NCBI GenBank assembly: GCA_025084515.1
Contig: JAJAGP010000342.1
Location: 298,001-362,000, forward strand
DNA: 64,000 bases
DNA from: Ancistrus triradiatus
Taxonomy: Eukaryota > Chordata > Actinopteri > Siluriformes > Loricariidae
Direction: 5' to 3'
The notes under the pieces were generated by a model. The model was not told the origin of the DNA. It was given only the letters and a program-made list of their open reading frames with translations, and searched no databases. This document shows positions 43,380 to 53,776 of this stretch, one piece after another (positions within the stretch are counted from its first letter, which is position 1; each line of letters starts with the position of its first letter). Position numbers and translations under genes: made by a program.

Positions 43380-44242
43380 AAATTATATAGGTATTTTGGT
43401 CATACAATTTGCGGGGGTGGAGTAGCCACAACTTTTGACATAGATATAAGCATTATGGCTAATTTGTTCCTTAATGTGACTGATCCATTGTTACGCAAGA
43501 GTTTTGGAATTTGCTAATGTGCTTTAGTGCTTAGTACTTTCAATAGATAAGGCTTTAATTGTGAGTGGTTTTAATATTCACTTTGAAAATGAGGAAGAAC
43601 CACTTAAAATTATGAGTCAATTTTAGAATCCATTGCTATAAATGTGATAAGACCAACCAACCCCAGTAATCCTACTTTAGATTTAATATTAACAGTTGGT
43701 AAGATTAAAAACATTACAGTATGTCACACCAAAGTTCCACCCGATTGCAACAGTAATGATTTCATGAATTTATTTAAACATAAGGTTATTTAAGTACAAC
43801 AACTGACTCTATACATCATGATATCTTACTGAATAGACTACCCTAAACCTTGATGTCTGTTAAAAAATTCCAAGTCCATTTGGAAAAAACTTAGGTATCA
43901 CATTTGATTCGGATCTCTTGTTTGATCTGCACATTAGAATCATCACTAGAATTGCCTTCTTTCAGTTACGTAATACTGCTAAATTTAGCAATACATTGTT
44001 TTTTATAGATGCTGAGAAACTGGTTCATGCATTTATAACCTTGAGGTTGGATTACTACAAAGCTTTACTTACTGGATGCTCTAGTAAATCTGTAAATAAA
44101 CTTCAGTTAGTTCAGAATGCAGTAATTTGAGTGCTAACTAGAACTACAAAACTGGATCATAAAAGTCCTGTTCTGTCGTCTCTAGGATGGTTAACAGATA
44201 AATTACACATTGATTACAAAATACTACTTGTGACACACAACA
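43380..44242 (+). mobile_element. L2-clade LINE, internally deleted
   Basis: The upstream part (43420-43770) keeps decayed endonuclease-domain phrases in plus orientation (GGVATTFDIDI, PTNPSNPTLDLILTVG). It then jumps to the reverse-transcriptase C-terminus at 43918-44240. The polymerase catalytic region is missing. Confidence 0.75.
43918..44242 (+). pseudogene. L2 reverse transcriptase C-terminal fragment
   Basis: The frame 43918-44130 reads DLHIRIITRIAFFQLRNTAK, ITLRLDYYKALLTGCSSKSV and NKLQLVQNAVI. After one stop, VLTRTTKLDHKSPVLSSLGW follows. This is the block after the catalytic domain of L2-type LINEs (LDYCNALLTG...LQLVQNAAARVLTRT). One stop and the missing upstream region make it a relic. 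Confidence 0.8.
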
Positions 44243-44425
44243 CCAAATCAGGAAAAGTTGGGACGGTATGGAAGAGGAAGATGCAAATAATAAAATGTAT
44301 ATATAAACTGAAGTACTCCTTACATGCATTTTGACTTGTATTTGATTTAATTTGATTTTATTCAAAACACATTCATAAAAGAGTAGGGATGAGACAATTA
44401 ATTGCAAGTAATGAGACAATTAATT
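44243..44425 (+). repeat. Isolated end of the 28008-type element
   Basis: It begins accaaatcaggaaaagttgg and gacggtatggaagagg, similar to the end of the element at 28008, and contains a decayed AT-rich interior (acttgtatttgatttaattt). No transposase follows. Confidence 0.5.
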
Positions 44426-44439
44426 AAAGAGGCCACAGG

Positions 44440-45100
44440 TAACATATCTTGGTTTGCACAACAATGCAGCCCAACCAAGAGGGCAATGGTGAAGAAGAGG
44501 ATGAGAAAGAGGCTGTGAAAGAGGATGAGCAACCATCACAGATGAAACCTGGGCCACTTTGGTTGATCATATGGTCAGTCAAAGGTCGAATTTTTAGGAG
44601 GCTTGGTAGAAGGTCCAACTTAATCTAAGCCACCCCAAAGCACGGAGGAAGGAACGTCAAAGGACACCGTGTCCTGGGAAGTGTGGTGGCAACATCAGAA
44701 TGTGTGCAGACATTAGGCAGAATGTGTTCTTCATCATCATGCAAATCTTGGTCCCTACAACACTGCCCACATCATCTCTTTCTTTGACACACTGCACAGC
44801 ATACTCACTCCAAATCACCAGGAGAATGGACCAGAGCAATCCTGGTTTCTTACTGTCACGCACAACGCAAGTTTTACATTGTCTATGATTGCATACCACA
44901 GATGCATACCACTTTTCCAGGTGATGATAAGGATTTGTTTGTTTGTTTATTGGTTTATTCACAGTTTTTCTGCAGTTACTAAAAACCAATTTCTGAAACT
45001 GTTTCCTGTTGTCAATGTGTTCATCCAAAAAAGCAAACATGTCTCTTTTAACACTTGTCAAAGTGGTATTTTTGCATCTAGGCTCTACACCCAAATATCA
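44440..45100 (+). pseudogene. IS630/Tc1-like transposase relic
   Basis: In plus orientation the sequence gives an acidic stretch (EEEDEKEAVKEDEQPSQ), then a decayed helix-turn-helix start (QMKPGPLWLIIWSV). Across a frame change, a catalytic-region phrase near MCADIRQN reads on as HHANLGPYNTAHIISFFDTL, with HS following. This order matches a fish IS630-like transposase family in which the second catalytic region reads H.A..GPYNTA.....D.L. Frames change repeatedly and no catalytic core is complete. The closing segment 44879-45106 is AT-rich. Confidence 0.5.
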
Positions 45101-45149
45101 AATTGACAATCAAATTGGCTTGTTTTATACCACAAATACACAACAGCAG

Positions 45150-45258
45150 GGGTAAACAATGTGGCTCTGTGAGTAGCGCTATCACCTCATAGCGAGAAGG
45201 TCCAAGGTTCAATCACAGGGTGAAACAGCTTGGTGTGTGGAGTTTACATGTCCTCACT
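45150..45258 (+). mobile_element. SINE 5' fragment
   Basis: It has the head (tgtggctctgtgagtagcgc, aggttcaatcacaggg) and gtgtggagtttacatgtcct of the L2/Mermaid-type SINE, then is cut off by the gypsy relic. Confidence 0.75.
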
Positions 45259-45479
45259 GATCGGGTGTAGGGTGAGTGACCAAGGCTCTGTTGATATCCT
45301 CCTCAATCTGCCAATGGATGGGAGCAACCAGGATACTGGGGTCTAGTACAGGTTGAGGGCGCTCCTCCCTGTCTGGTAATTCCTCACAGTGGATGCAGGA
45401 AAGAGCATCTACTTAAGTGTTGCAGGTACCGGGATGGTAGGATATGGTGAAATGGAAATAAAATAAAAAAAAACAGGGA

Positions 45480-45780
45480 CCACCTGGCCTGTCTAGAGTT
45501 CAACCGTTTCTCACTTCTCAAGTATTCCAAGTTCTTATGATCTGTGAGAACCGAAAAGGGATGCTTTGCCCCCTCAAGCCAATGACGCCACTCTTCCAGC
45601 ACCAGTTTGATGGCCAGAAGCTACTTATTACCATCCCCATAGTTTCTTTCAGTGGGAGTGAGCTTGTGCAAAAAAAAATCCACCGGGTGCAAATTACGTT
45701 GGTTGCCGATGTGCTGTGACAAAATGGCTCCTATGCCCATGTCTGACACATCAACCTCAACGACGAATGGCTAAGTGGGG
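45480..45780 (-). pseudogene. gypsy RNase H remnant
   Basis: Minus-strand translation gives VEVDVSDMGIGAILSQHIG (first catalytic Asp in the VDVSD motif). Then a NYGDGNK segment follows in which the codon for the catalytic Glu (normally in NRELLA) is a TAG stop at 45621-45623. LEEWRHWLEGAKHPFSVLTD and HKNLEYLRSEKRLNSRQARW come next, with the TDHKNL Asp intact. The match to Ty3/gypsy RNase H is strong. After RQARW the frame runs into an A-rich insertion. Confidence 0.85.
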
Positions 45781-45849
45781 TCTGGGTGTTTGAGGATTAC
45801 TGGTAACATGGTTCCTGGTAACAAGAAGGGTCTAGTAACCAACCCCCTA

Positions 45850-46712
45850 AGAGTTTTACTCACCCGAGACAGGGTAGGAGTTGCTGTACGAGGGGGTCAT
45901 GGTTGGCAGTCCCTTAGAAGGTGACCAGAACCCCCACAGTAGAGACATAGCCCGTGCTTGAGCCTGTGTTGCCAATCCTTGGCAGAGAGTCAAATGAAAT
46001 CACATTTCATGGGTGCAGAAGTCTCCTGACTAGTGCTGGAGGTTATCTGGTGGGTATGTGTCATCACAAATTGATGCCTGGTCTGATGGGTGTGATGCTC
46101 TTTCGTCCCAGTCCAGCTGGGATGGTTGAGCATCAACTGGTCGATTCTAATGAACCGCCTGATTAGTTCCTCCAGTGACAATCTCTCCTCTCAGCAAGCA
46201 AGCTCTGTAAGGATCCCAGATTGAAGGCAGTTGCGAAAAGTTACAAGCAAAGCTGCCTTGTTCCAGCCACTGTCAGTTGAGAGAGTGCGAAACTCCAGAG
46301 CGTAATCCGCCACAGAGCGGTTCACTTGTCAAAGATGTGAAAGAAGCTCTCCCTGTGAGTGACCTTGGTGGAGATGATCAAATACAGACCTAAAATTCTC
46401 CTGGAACTGGTCATAAGTGTCCTCTTGAGCCTGTGACCAGACAGCAGTAGCTTAGTCCAAAGCCTTGCCAGTCAGACGAGAGATAACAAAGAACATGTGA
46501 GCCCAATCTATGCTCAGAGGAGAATTGTTGATATACATTGAGCACTATAGCAAGAAACCCTGACAGCCATCAGGGTTGCCATCGAACTTGTCTGGATAAC
46601 TGACATGAAAGGGGCTTGACTCAGTTCTGTTGTGAGATGGCATGGGAGCAAGCTTGGGCTGACGAGAGTTAGAAAGAAGTTGGAGCTGCGAGGAGATCCA
46701 TTGTATGTCCAT
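45850..46712 (-). pseudogene. gypsy gag remnant
   Basis: It starts at an ATG at 46712 (MDIQWISSQLQLLSNS). The frame contains the family phrase YPDKFDGNPDGCQGFLL followed by a stop. Later pieces include YALEFRTLSTDSGWNKAALL and SLEELIRRFIRIDQLML (45990-46181), and near 45930 a zinc-knuckle remnant (GYVSTVGVLVTF in place of CxxCG..GH). Several stops and frame changes break it. Confidence 0.75.
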
Positions 46713-47167
46713 GGAGATTCGTTCAGATGATCAGTAAAGGTACAAGCGAAGTTCGGTAACGGTAGTCTGGTCAGCTGATGAAGGAAGTCCGTAGTGCGTG
46801 GTATGAAAACAAACAGAGGTCGATACAGGTAGTCCGTCCAACAAGTGAGGATATCCAAAGTGGCAGGCGAGAGTCATAATCCGTACAGTGAAAACAAGGT
46901 CGTCAGCGTGAAGGCAGTCAGAAACAAAACGCTCAGCATGCTCAGGTAAACTGGGGGCAATAATTCGCGAAGACGAGAGAGTGCACGCTGGCTAAATACA
47001 GTCCCAGCCAAGTGAGAATAATCAGAATTCAGGTGAGGAAGATCTAACATGAACCTCAGGACTGGTTCTGGGAGTCATGTGGTTCCTGATTGTGGGATTG
47101 TGGAGGTTGTAGTGTGAAACCATGGCATTAGCATTAGCCTGATTCGAGCGCTGAGTGCAGGTTGTGA
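46713..47167 (-). mobile_element. gypsy LTR and leader
   Basis: On the minus strand it begins cgtcacaacctgcactcagc (TGTCAC-type LTR start with a changed first base). It includes a ctatttagccagcgtgcact core-promoter-like region and continues to the gag start. Without a second LTR the exact end cannot be set. Confidence 0.5.
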
Positions 47168-47735
47168 CGGTTATGAGGAAGAAATCGTGGGAGGACCAAG
47201 ACTCAAAGTGGGACCCAACTTCCTTGGGTGGCGTAGATGATAAATGTAAGAGTGAAACTAATTTATCTAATCAGATAAGTCTTATAGTAATAGTTCAAAT
47301 AAAATAACATAAAATATGTATATCGGCATTATGTAATCTGATACACAGAGTCACTCTAGGATATTGACTCCTCCGCAGGAAAGTCCTTAGCGGCACTTTG
47401 TCCCCAGCTAATCAGGAGGAGGTAGAGAGTTACTGCCCTCTGGTGTGGCCCGGGTATGGTGGAACTGGAGCTGTTGACGGAAACAACTTGAGTGGAGTTG
47501 AAGTAGAAGAACAGTTGTGTGGGGCTACAACTGGTACCAGAACACAAGTTCGGAGAGAAAACAGAAAATGTAATCAGTCATTGATTAAGAGCACAGAGTC
47601 TATTAACAATCACTGATGCCTTGTGTAGCATGAGACCCCGGCAGCATTAGCTATAGCAGCATGGCTATAAAGAAGAGAACCAGAAGGTAGCACAGCCAAC
47701 ATGAGACATTAGCAACCCACCTCCCCAGCAATCAA
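47168..47735 (-). mobile_element. L2-clade LINE 3' fragment
   Basis: It begins mid-element with ttatgaggaagaaatcgtgg, then gaggaccaagactcaaagtg and gggacccaacttccttgggt. It follows the L2 3' untranslated sequence seen at 55100-55500 (gagcacagagtctattaaca, caatcactgatgcc). The terminal tail is missing because the gypsy relic abuts here. Confidence 0.8.
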
Positions 47736-48140
47736 CAAACCTTTAAAATTATCCAGAAGTGTGTTCATCTGTCGGGACTGTGTTTGTGTAATTTGAACGG
47801 GTGTGACATTTGAATAGCAGTGTTTTCGAAAAGAAACAGTGTTTTCGGTTTTGAATGTCGTCTCTAAAGTAGGAAACAGTGTTTAATGTTTTACAAAAAA
47901 TGTGTTTTAGAATTGCTAAATGAGTGTACGGCATGGTTTAGTGTAGCAAGTCAATAGATCGGTTACATGTGTTAGTGTATTCCAAAATATCAGTTTTTGG
48001 GTCTAAGTGACTGCAAAAAAAGTGTGACATTGCTTTCAGTTATGTATGACAGATACAAAGTTACATCAAACAAAAGGCTACTTAAAAATTAGTCATACAT
48101 ACTCACATCAGGACAATTTAGCTTGTCAATTAGCTTATCA
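47736..48140. other. Unassigned DNA
   Basis: GTG-rich phrases (cagtgttttcgaaaagaaac, acagtgttttcggttttga) recur and suggest an old DNA transposon interior. No ends found. Confidence 0.3.
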
Positions 48141-48144
48141 ATTA

Positions 48145-48572
48145 TAATTCATTAACTTTCTTATCCACTTGATTCCAAACAGGGTCGAGAGCCAAGGGAG
48201 AGCTGCAAGGCAGGAACAACCCTACGCCAATCCATCGTAGGGCACATCACACACTGAGGCCATTATAGAAACACCAATTAACCTAGCACACATGTCTTTG
48301 GGGTGTGGGAGGAAACTGGAGTACCCAGAGAAAACCCACACGGACATAGGGAGCACATGCAAACATTCTTACTGTGAGGCAACAGTGCTACCCACCGAAC
48401 CAGCGTGCCAAGCCTAATGCATGTCTTTGAACTGTGGGAGTAAACCGGAGTACCCAGGGTAAACCCATGTGGACACAGGGAGGACATGCAATCTCCATAC
48501 AGGAGGAGTCTGAGGTCGAGATGTTGGAACTGTGAGCGTGACCTCACTAATTGCTGCACCACAGTGACACTG
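48145..48572 (-). mobile_element. Two adjacent SINE copies, minus orientation
   Basis: A nearly complete copy (about 48145-48410) carries ttatccacttgattccaaac, caatccatcgtagggcacat and gtgtgggaggaaactggagt. A second, partial copy (about 48418-48572) carries tttgaactgtgggagtaaac and cggagtacccagggtaaacc. The second lacks the 3' portion. Confidence 0.85.
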
Positions 48573-49545
48573 ATGAGGGAGCATGCCAGAGGTGGCTACA
48601 TCACTTCAGATTTTACTTTCTCTATTGTCTGGCCAGAAAGGACATTGGATGTTATGCTGATGTGACCCAAATATGAGTCAATATGCACCCTAATTTTTTT
48701 ACATGAGAGTTACAAACCTTTTTTTCGAATGTTGTTATCCAGGTATCACAGTTTATACAGCACGTGATGCAGTACAGTTCACGCAAAAAAAAATCCCCTT
48801 GTGACTGTTTTTTAGTTTATGGTGTATATGTAATGAATATGCATAAATAGCCTGTATATTTATGAAAATATGTGCTCTGTGTCAGACTTTTATAGGAGAC
48901 TGCTGTGGCCTGCACACATCAGTGTGTTGTGGTGGTGTAGAAAAAGTTGTTTAAGTTTTGATATTTGGGCACAGACTTTGGATGAAAAAATATAATTTTG
49001 GAGTTAAAAGAGATTTGGATGAAGTGTTCGAGTTTTACACAAGTGTGACACATTTAGCATGCTGTGTTGTGTGTGACAGTTTCAGAAATTGGGTCTTAGC
49101 AACTGCCTAACAAAAAATGGAATCTGTATACAGTTTTGCATGTCTGTGTGTCTACCAGTTTAATAACACTATTTTTCAAAATTAATTTTATGATTGCTCT
49201 TGGGTAGGTCATTAAATATGAAGCCATTATGACCTTTGGTTGTGTAGTTTGCCTCAAAAGAACTCTGTATGTATAGTCTGCTAATTAGCAGAGTAAACAT
49301 CATCTTTATCAAACACTACATTAATTAATGGAGGTCATGAGACTGCAAAAGAGGAGAGTAACTACTGTGTGTGTGTGTGTGTGCGCATGCACCCCCCGCA
49401 AGGCTAAAAAAGATCTGAGATTTTTACAATATAGGGAACTTTTGTCATACTTTTTTAAAAATATATAAATCCTGTAAGAATGAAAAAGAGCAAAATATTT
49501 GCTTTAGATTACTGTGAATCAGTTCTTCTGGACATAGGGTTTTGT
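48573..49545. other. Unassigned AT-rich DNA
   Basis: No gene recognised. A short GT run lies at 49364-49384. Confidence 0.4.
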
Positions 49546-49547
49546 GG

Positions 49548-50805
49548 GAGAACTGTTTCCTCACTCTTCAACCTGACTTCTTCAACCTCAGCTAGTTGGA
49601 AATCTTTCACTCTCTACTAGTACTTTTCATTACTCGTGGAAGTTAGATGCTGTTACTCCTCTTCTTAAAAAACTTGACCTTGATAGTTCTGTTCTTGGTC
49701 ATTTTCATCCCATCCCAAATCTCCCTTTCATCTCCAAGGCTGTTGAAAGAGTCGTAGCCTCTCTGCTCATTGACTTTTTGTCCTCAAACCATGTTTTTGA
49801 AAATTTTCAGTGGCTTTCGTCCCCACCACAGTACTGAGACTGCTGTACTTATGTACTTAGAGATGTACTTAGAGATCCTCTTGCGGCCGATAAAGGTCAT
49901 GCCTCCATACTACTTCTACTTGATCTTACTGCTGCTTTTGACACTATAAATCACAACTTACTTCTGTCTAGACTTTCTACATTCCTGGCTTTGGGCAAAC
50001 TCTCTTCTCATAAATACCCATAAAACATAACTCCTCTGTACTAGAACAAAATTAGCTCTGTCTATTCTTTCTAACCCTGTTCTCCTTATTGGTGATGCTT
50101 CGGACCTTCCTTCTGCCTCTGCTCGTAATGTTGGTGTCCTTCTTGATCCTTTTCTGTCCTTTGAGCTTCATATACGCTCTCTCTTGAAATCTGCCTTTTT
50201 CCATTTACGCAATGTTGCACGTCTCCATCCGCTGCTATCCCCTAAGGCCGCTGAGGTACTTACCCATGCCTTTGTGGTCTCTCGGCTTGACTATTGCAAT
50301 TCTCTCCTTTATGACCTTCCAACTAAAATTCTCCACCCGTTACAGCTTATTCAAAATGCTGCTGCTAGGATTTTAACCTCCATGAGGAAAAGTGAACACA
50401 TCACTCCTGTGGTCGAGTGACTTCACTGGCTGCCCATCCATCGACACATCCAATACAAAATACTACTGCTAACATTTAAATCACTTCATGGCTTAAGCCC
50501 TGCCTATTTGTCTGGTCTGCTCGATCACTACACTCCTCTCCACTCTTTAAGGTCATCTGATTCCAGTTTAGGCTCTCCACAATTGGAGGCAGTGCTTTTA
50601 GTGTGGCTGCCCCCCTGCTCTGGAACTTAATTATTCTTTCTTTGCACACTACAACCTCTCTTTCTCAGTTTAAAACTCATCTAAAAACTTATCTTTTGTC
50701 TCAACGTTTTCACTCATCTCCTACTTCCTCTGTATAAATTGTAACATCAAAGTAAAGCAACTTGGGTGTTGTGAAATGCGCTATGTAAATGCAATGTATT
50801 ATTAT
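49548..50805 (+). mobile_element. L2-clade LINE, plus strand, internally deleted
   Basis: It contains decayed reverse-transcriptase domains in plus orientation: DAVTPLLKKLDLDSSVLG (cf. LLKK..LD), an FQSGFRP-like frame-shifted segment, and LLDLTAAFDTINHNLLLSRL (catalytic motif A, Asp present) near 49915. A deletion follows to the C-terminal block (50184-50420). The 3' end has ttgtgaaatgcgctatgtaa and an ATT-repeat tail (50793-50818). This subfamily's 3' end differs from the TTGAC-tailed copies. Confidence 0.8.
50184..50420 (+). pseudogene. L2 reverse transcriptase C-terminal fragment
   Basis: The 78-codon frame reads KSAFFHLRNVARLHPLLSPK, VVSRLDYCNSLLYDLPTKIL and HPLQLIQNAAARILTSMRKS, then a stop. 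Beyond it, HWLPIHRHIQYKILLLTFKS-type residues continue in a neighbouring frame to about 50700. This is the well-kept C-terminal block of the LINE. Confidence 0.85.
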
Positions 50806-50925
50806 TATTAGTATTATTACCAGCACTATTACATAACAATGGGACCTGTGATCAGTTTAATATGCAGATTGCCATTACATTAATGACAATGGCCCCATGC
50901 CATTCACACAAGTTTGGGGGACAGC

Positions 50926-51111
50926 TGTGATTGCGGCATTGTAAGATAGTAGATTTAGACTTACATTTAGAGGATAGATTTAGTTGTAAGCTGGTGTTTA
51001 GATTACTGCGGTTATGGTTAGGGTTAGGTGTCTGTGTAGGTCTAGAGTTTATCATTTGCAGCTACATTATGTCAGTGGAAAGTCCTCACAATAATAGACA
51101 TAAAGATAGAA

Positions 51112-51150
<39 letters not shown>
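50926..51150 (+). repeat. Dispersed repeat ending in (GT)n
   Basis: It contains ggttatggttagggttaggt, then tgtcagtggaaagtcctcac and aataatagacataaag, ending in about 18 GT units (51116-51150). It is the same family as 29651-29888. Confidence 0.75.
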
Positions 51151-52227
51151 CGAGTAGAATGTGTAGGGTATAGTGCTTTTATGAGAGAGAATTGTCTCAA
51201 AGCAGCTGTACAAATATATAGGTCTTAATTGAGCAAGCCTAGGGTGATGGTGGCAAGGAAATACTCCCTAATTCTTATAAGGAAGAAAACAAACTCAATG
51301 GGCAGCATAGATGATATTTCTAAGAATTAATTAAAGTTATATATAAACTATAACAAATTAAAGAGAATACAATATTATGAATAACATAACAGAGAATATA
51401 CAACTATAGAATTTAAGACAGTAATATGTATACATAAATTATTGAGTAAAGTAATGTACAGCATATGCGCATCACCATTATTTGACCCGGTAAACAGAGT
51501 CACTGTAGTATCTTCTGTCCTCAGAGGGAAAGTTTTGTTGGCATGGAATGCTCAGTCAGCCAGAGGGGGGAGGGTAAATTATTGCCCTCTGATGCAGTCT
51601 GAGCAACGGTATGAGAACTGGAACTGATGTTGCAAAACAGCTTGAGTGGAGACAGAGCTGTCACCGGAGCAAAAGCTCAGAGAGAAAAAAAAGGTGTAGT
51701 TAGTGATGTTATGAACACAGAGTCTATTAACATAACACATTTGTTAACAGACTAGCAAGAGACTATGTATCAGCATAGCTAGAAAGGGAAGGACCAGAAG
51801 GTAACAAGAGGGATCAGTAACCAACAAACCTGAGTAATCACAAGTGAGAGGAAAAAAGACAACATCCCAGATCACCGCAAAACTCCTTGATTATGAACCA
51901 CTGGCTCTGCCTTCAGTCTAAGGCAAGTGCACAACTTATGGTCAAAAAGGATGGAGTCCAGCCCAGTCAACAAACCTGATAGACAATCCCAGCTATTTGG
52001 CCAAGGCATGACAAAGCAGACAGGCAAAAGATGACCCTATAATCCAGCCCCAGGAACCAGAGCCATGAGTTCCAAGTATAAGTCTAATTAAAAGTCTATG
52101 TAAATAAGAATGTTTTTAGTCTAGACTTGAAATTTGAGAGTGTGTCTTAATTCTGAACAAAAGTATGGAGTTTGTTCCATAGCTGGGAGGCCATGAATGA
52201 GAATGCATTTCCTCCTACTGTGACTTT

Positions 52228-52452
52228 TTAAAAGGAGTAAAAAAATCCTGCACATTGTGAACAAAGTAGACAAGCTGGATTATAAGACTCTAAGAGTTTG
52301 CTAAGATACTCTGGACCCAGGCCATGTAGAGCTTTATATGTTACGAGAAGTATTTTGCAATCAATTCTAAATCTAATTCTTAACCAGTGCAGAGATGACA
52401 GAACAGAACTTGCATGATCCCATATTGTCGTTCTAGTTAGCACTTGGGTCAC
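52228..52452 (-). pseudogene. L2 reverse transcriptase C-terminal fragment
   Basis: The minus-strand frame reads MTQVLTRTTIWDHASSVLSS, LHWLRIRFRIDCKILLVTYK and ALHGLGPEYLSKLLESYNPA. It matches the region after LQLVQNAAARVLTRT of L2 elements. It is open for 74 codons. Confidence 0.85.
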
Positions 52453-52797
52453 TGCAATCTGAACTTCCTGGAGTTTAATTATAGATTTACTAGATAATTT
52501 ACATAAACCAGTTTCTCAGCATCTATAAAATAGGTTTATCAATATTACAAAGTTGAAAGAAGTCAATTCTAATAATGTTGCTAATGTTTGACTCAAATAG
52601 AAGGTCTGTATCTAATATAACAGCTTAGTTTATTACAGACGGACTGGGTGTTACTGAACAGCCATCAAGGTTTAGGAAATATGTATTCAACCTGTCTCTC
52701 ACTTCCTTGGGTCCATCTATATAATATCTCAATTTTGTAGTAAAATAAGAGTTAAGTAAAATAAAATGAAATGACATCTAATCTTGTATTTCCTTAC

Positions 52798-53069
52798 TAG
52801 TGTTTCTCAAAGTGGGGACACATTCCCTAGGGGTAGTGTGGAGTTATGATGAGTGGGGTGGGGGTGGCAGCAAGGCAAATAAATGCTGTTACACAGTAAA
52901 GATTTATGATACGTAATGCATGTTGTTTGTAATAATTCCAACATAAAGGTGATTTGTCACATTATGTTGTTTTGTTCATTAAGAAGTTTTGCAAAAAGGG
53001 GCTCAGAAATATTCTACTCTAATATATATACAAAAGTTGGGCACTGCAGAAAAAGTTAGAGAACCACAG
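52798..53069. mobile_element. hAT-like MITE inserted in L2
   Basis: The ends are agtgtttctcaaagtgggg on the left and gttagagaaccacag on the right, a pair resembling the CAGTG(T/G)TTCTCAA terminal repeat of hAT elements. The flanking LINE sequence is continuous when the segment is removed (compare 56490-56540). The flanks ttccttac and ctttacac could be a degraded 8-bp duplication. No coding capacity. A gggg-rich segment near the left end is unusual. Confidence 0.6.
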
Positions 53070-53365
53070 CTTTACACAATCCCCAGTTTTACTGATTGTA
53101 AGGATGTCATTTGGTTTGGCTAATATGTACATCTGTATAGCAGTAGAAACTAATTAATAAATCATTAAATTCCCTAATTAAGCACTATGATGGGTCCTAA
53201 TTTCTGACTGAAATGTTTCAGAAATAGGAAGTAACTACTTGGCTGCTGGAAAACAAAGGGTCAAGGTTAGGCTTTTTATTCAGTGGCTTGATAACATAAG
53301 GTATTGGATCTAGTAAACACAGTTGATCAGTGAGGGGAGTTCAGTATTAATAATTTGAGTCTGCA

Positions 53366-53774
53366 TGGAGGCTCTATTTAAACCTCTGTGTCAGATTCAG
53401 CTTTCACAAGATCCTGAGCTTTGCTCTAGGGTATAATCTTGGGTCTGGATTCTCTCTCCTTAACTGCTGTCAGCCCCTTCCAATTTCTACAAGTTGGCTC
53501 AAGCCACATCACTTCAAGCTCAGCACCATACATGTCTGAGCATCTCTCTCTCTCTCTCTTTCTCTGCCTGACTCAACCTTTCCTTGATTCTGTTAAAGTA
53601 ATTGATGCTTATTCTATGATTCGTGTCATTTGTGACTCATTTTGAGGCTTCAACTAAAACTTTTTTTAACAGTACGATCTGAACAGCATGGACCCTGTCA
53701 TCTCTTAAAGGGAGGGAGTGGTCACCCCGGAGATGGTTTTGAGCTACCATGAGGCCCATCTATGCCAGAGCAAT
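53366..53774. other. Unassigned DNA
   Basis: A short CT repeat lies at 53546-53570. No gene recognised. Confidence 0.4.
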
Positions 53775-53776
53775 TA

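Larger units (their letters stand above)
45259..47167 (-). mobile_element. Ty3/gypsy retrotransposon relic, internally deleted
   Basis: Minus orientation. From right to left: LTR/leader (about 46713-47167), gag (46712 down to about 45850), then RNase H (about 45780-45480) and a short piece resembling the gap before integrase (45360-45250). Protease and reverse transcriptase are absent, so gag runs almost directly into RNase H. Only one LTR is visible. It abuts an L2 fragment at 47168. Confidence 0.75.
51175..53365 (-). mobile_element. L2-clade LINE, minus strand, with nested hAT MITE
   Basis: From the 3' end it reads ttgtctcaaagcagctgtac, gagcaagcctagggtgatgg, then the 3' untranslated region. 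The reverse-transcriptase C-terminus (52228-52452) and more upstream coding sequence follow to about 53365 (tgatgggtcctaatttctga, taggaagtaactacttggct, corresponding to 57540-57610 of the copy at 54945). A 272-bp hAT-like insert sits at 52798-53069. The catalytic region is partly deleted. Confidence 0.85.

Noticed and set aside
46514..46858. 114-codon minus-strand frame
   Set aside because: It lies across the gypsy leader and gag start in a non-gag frame.
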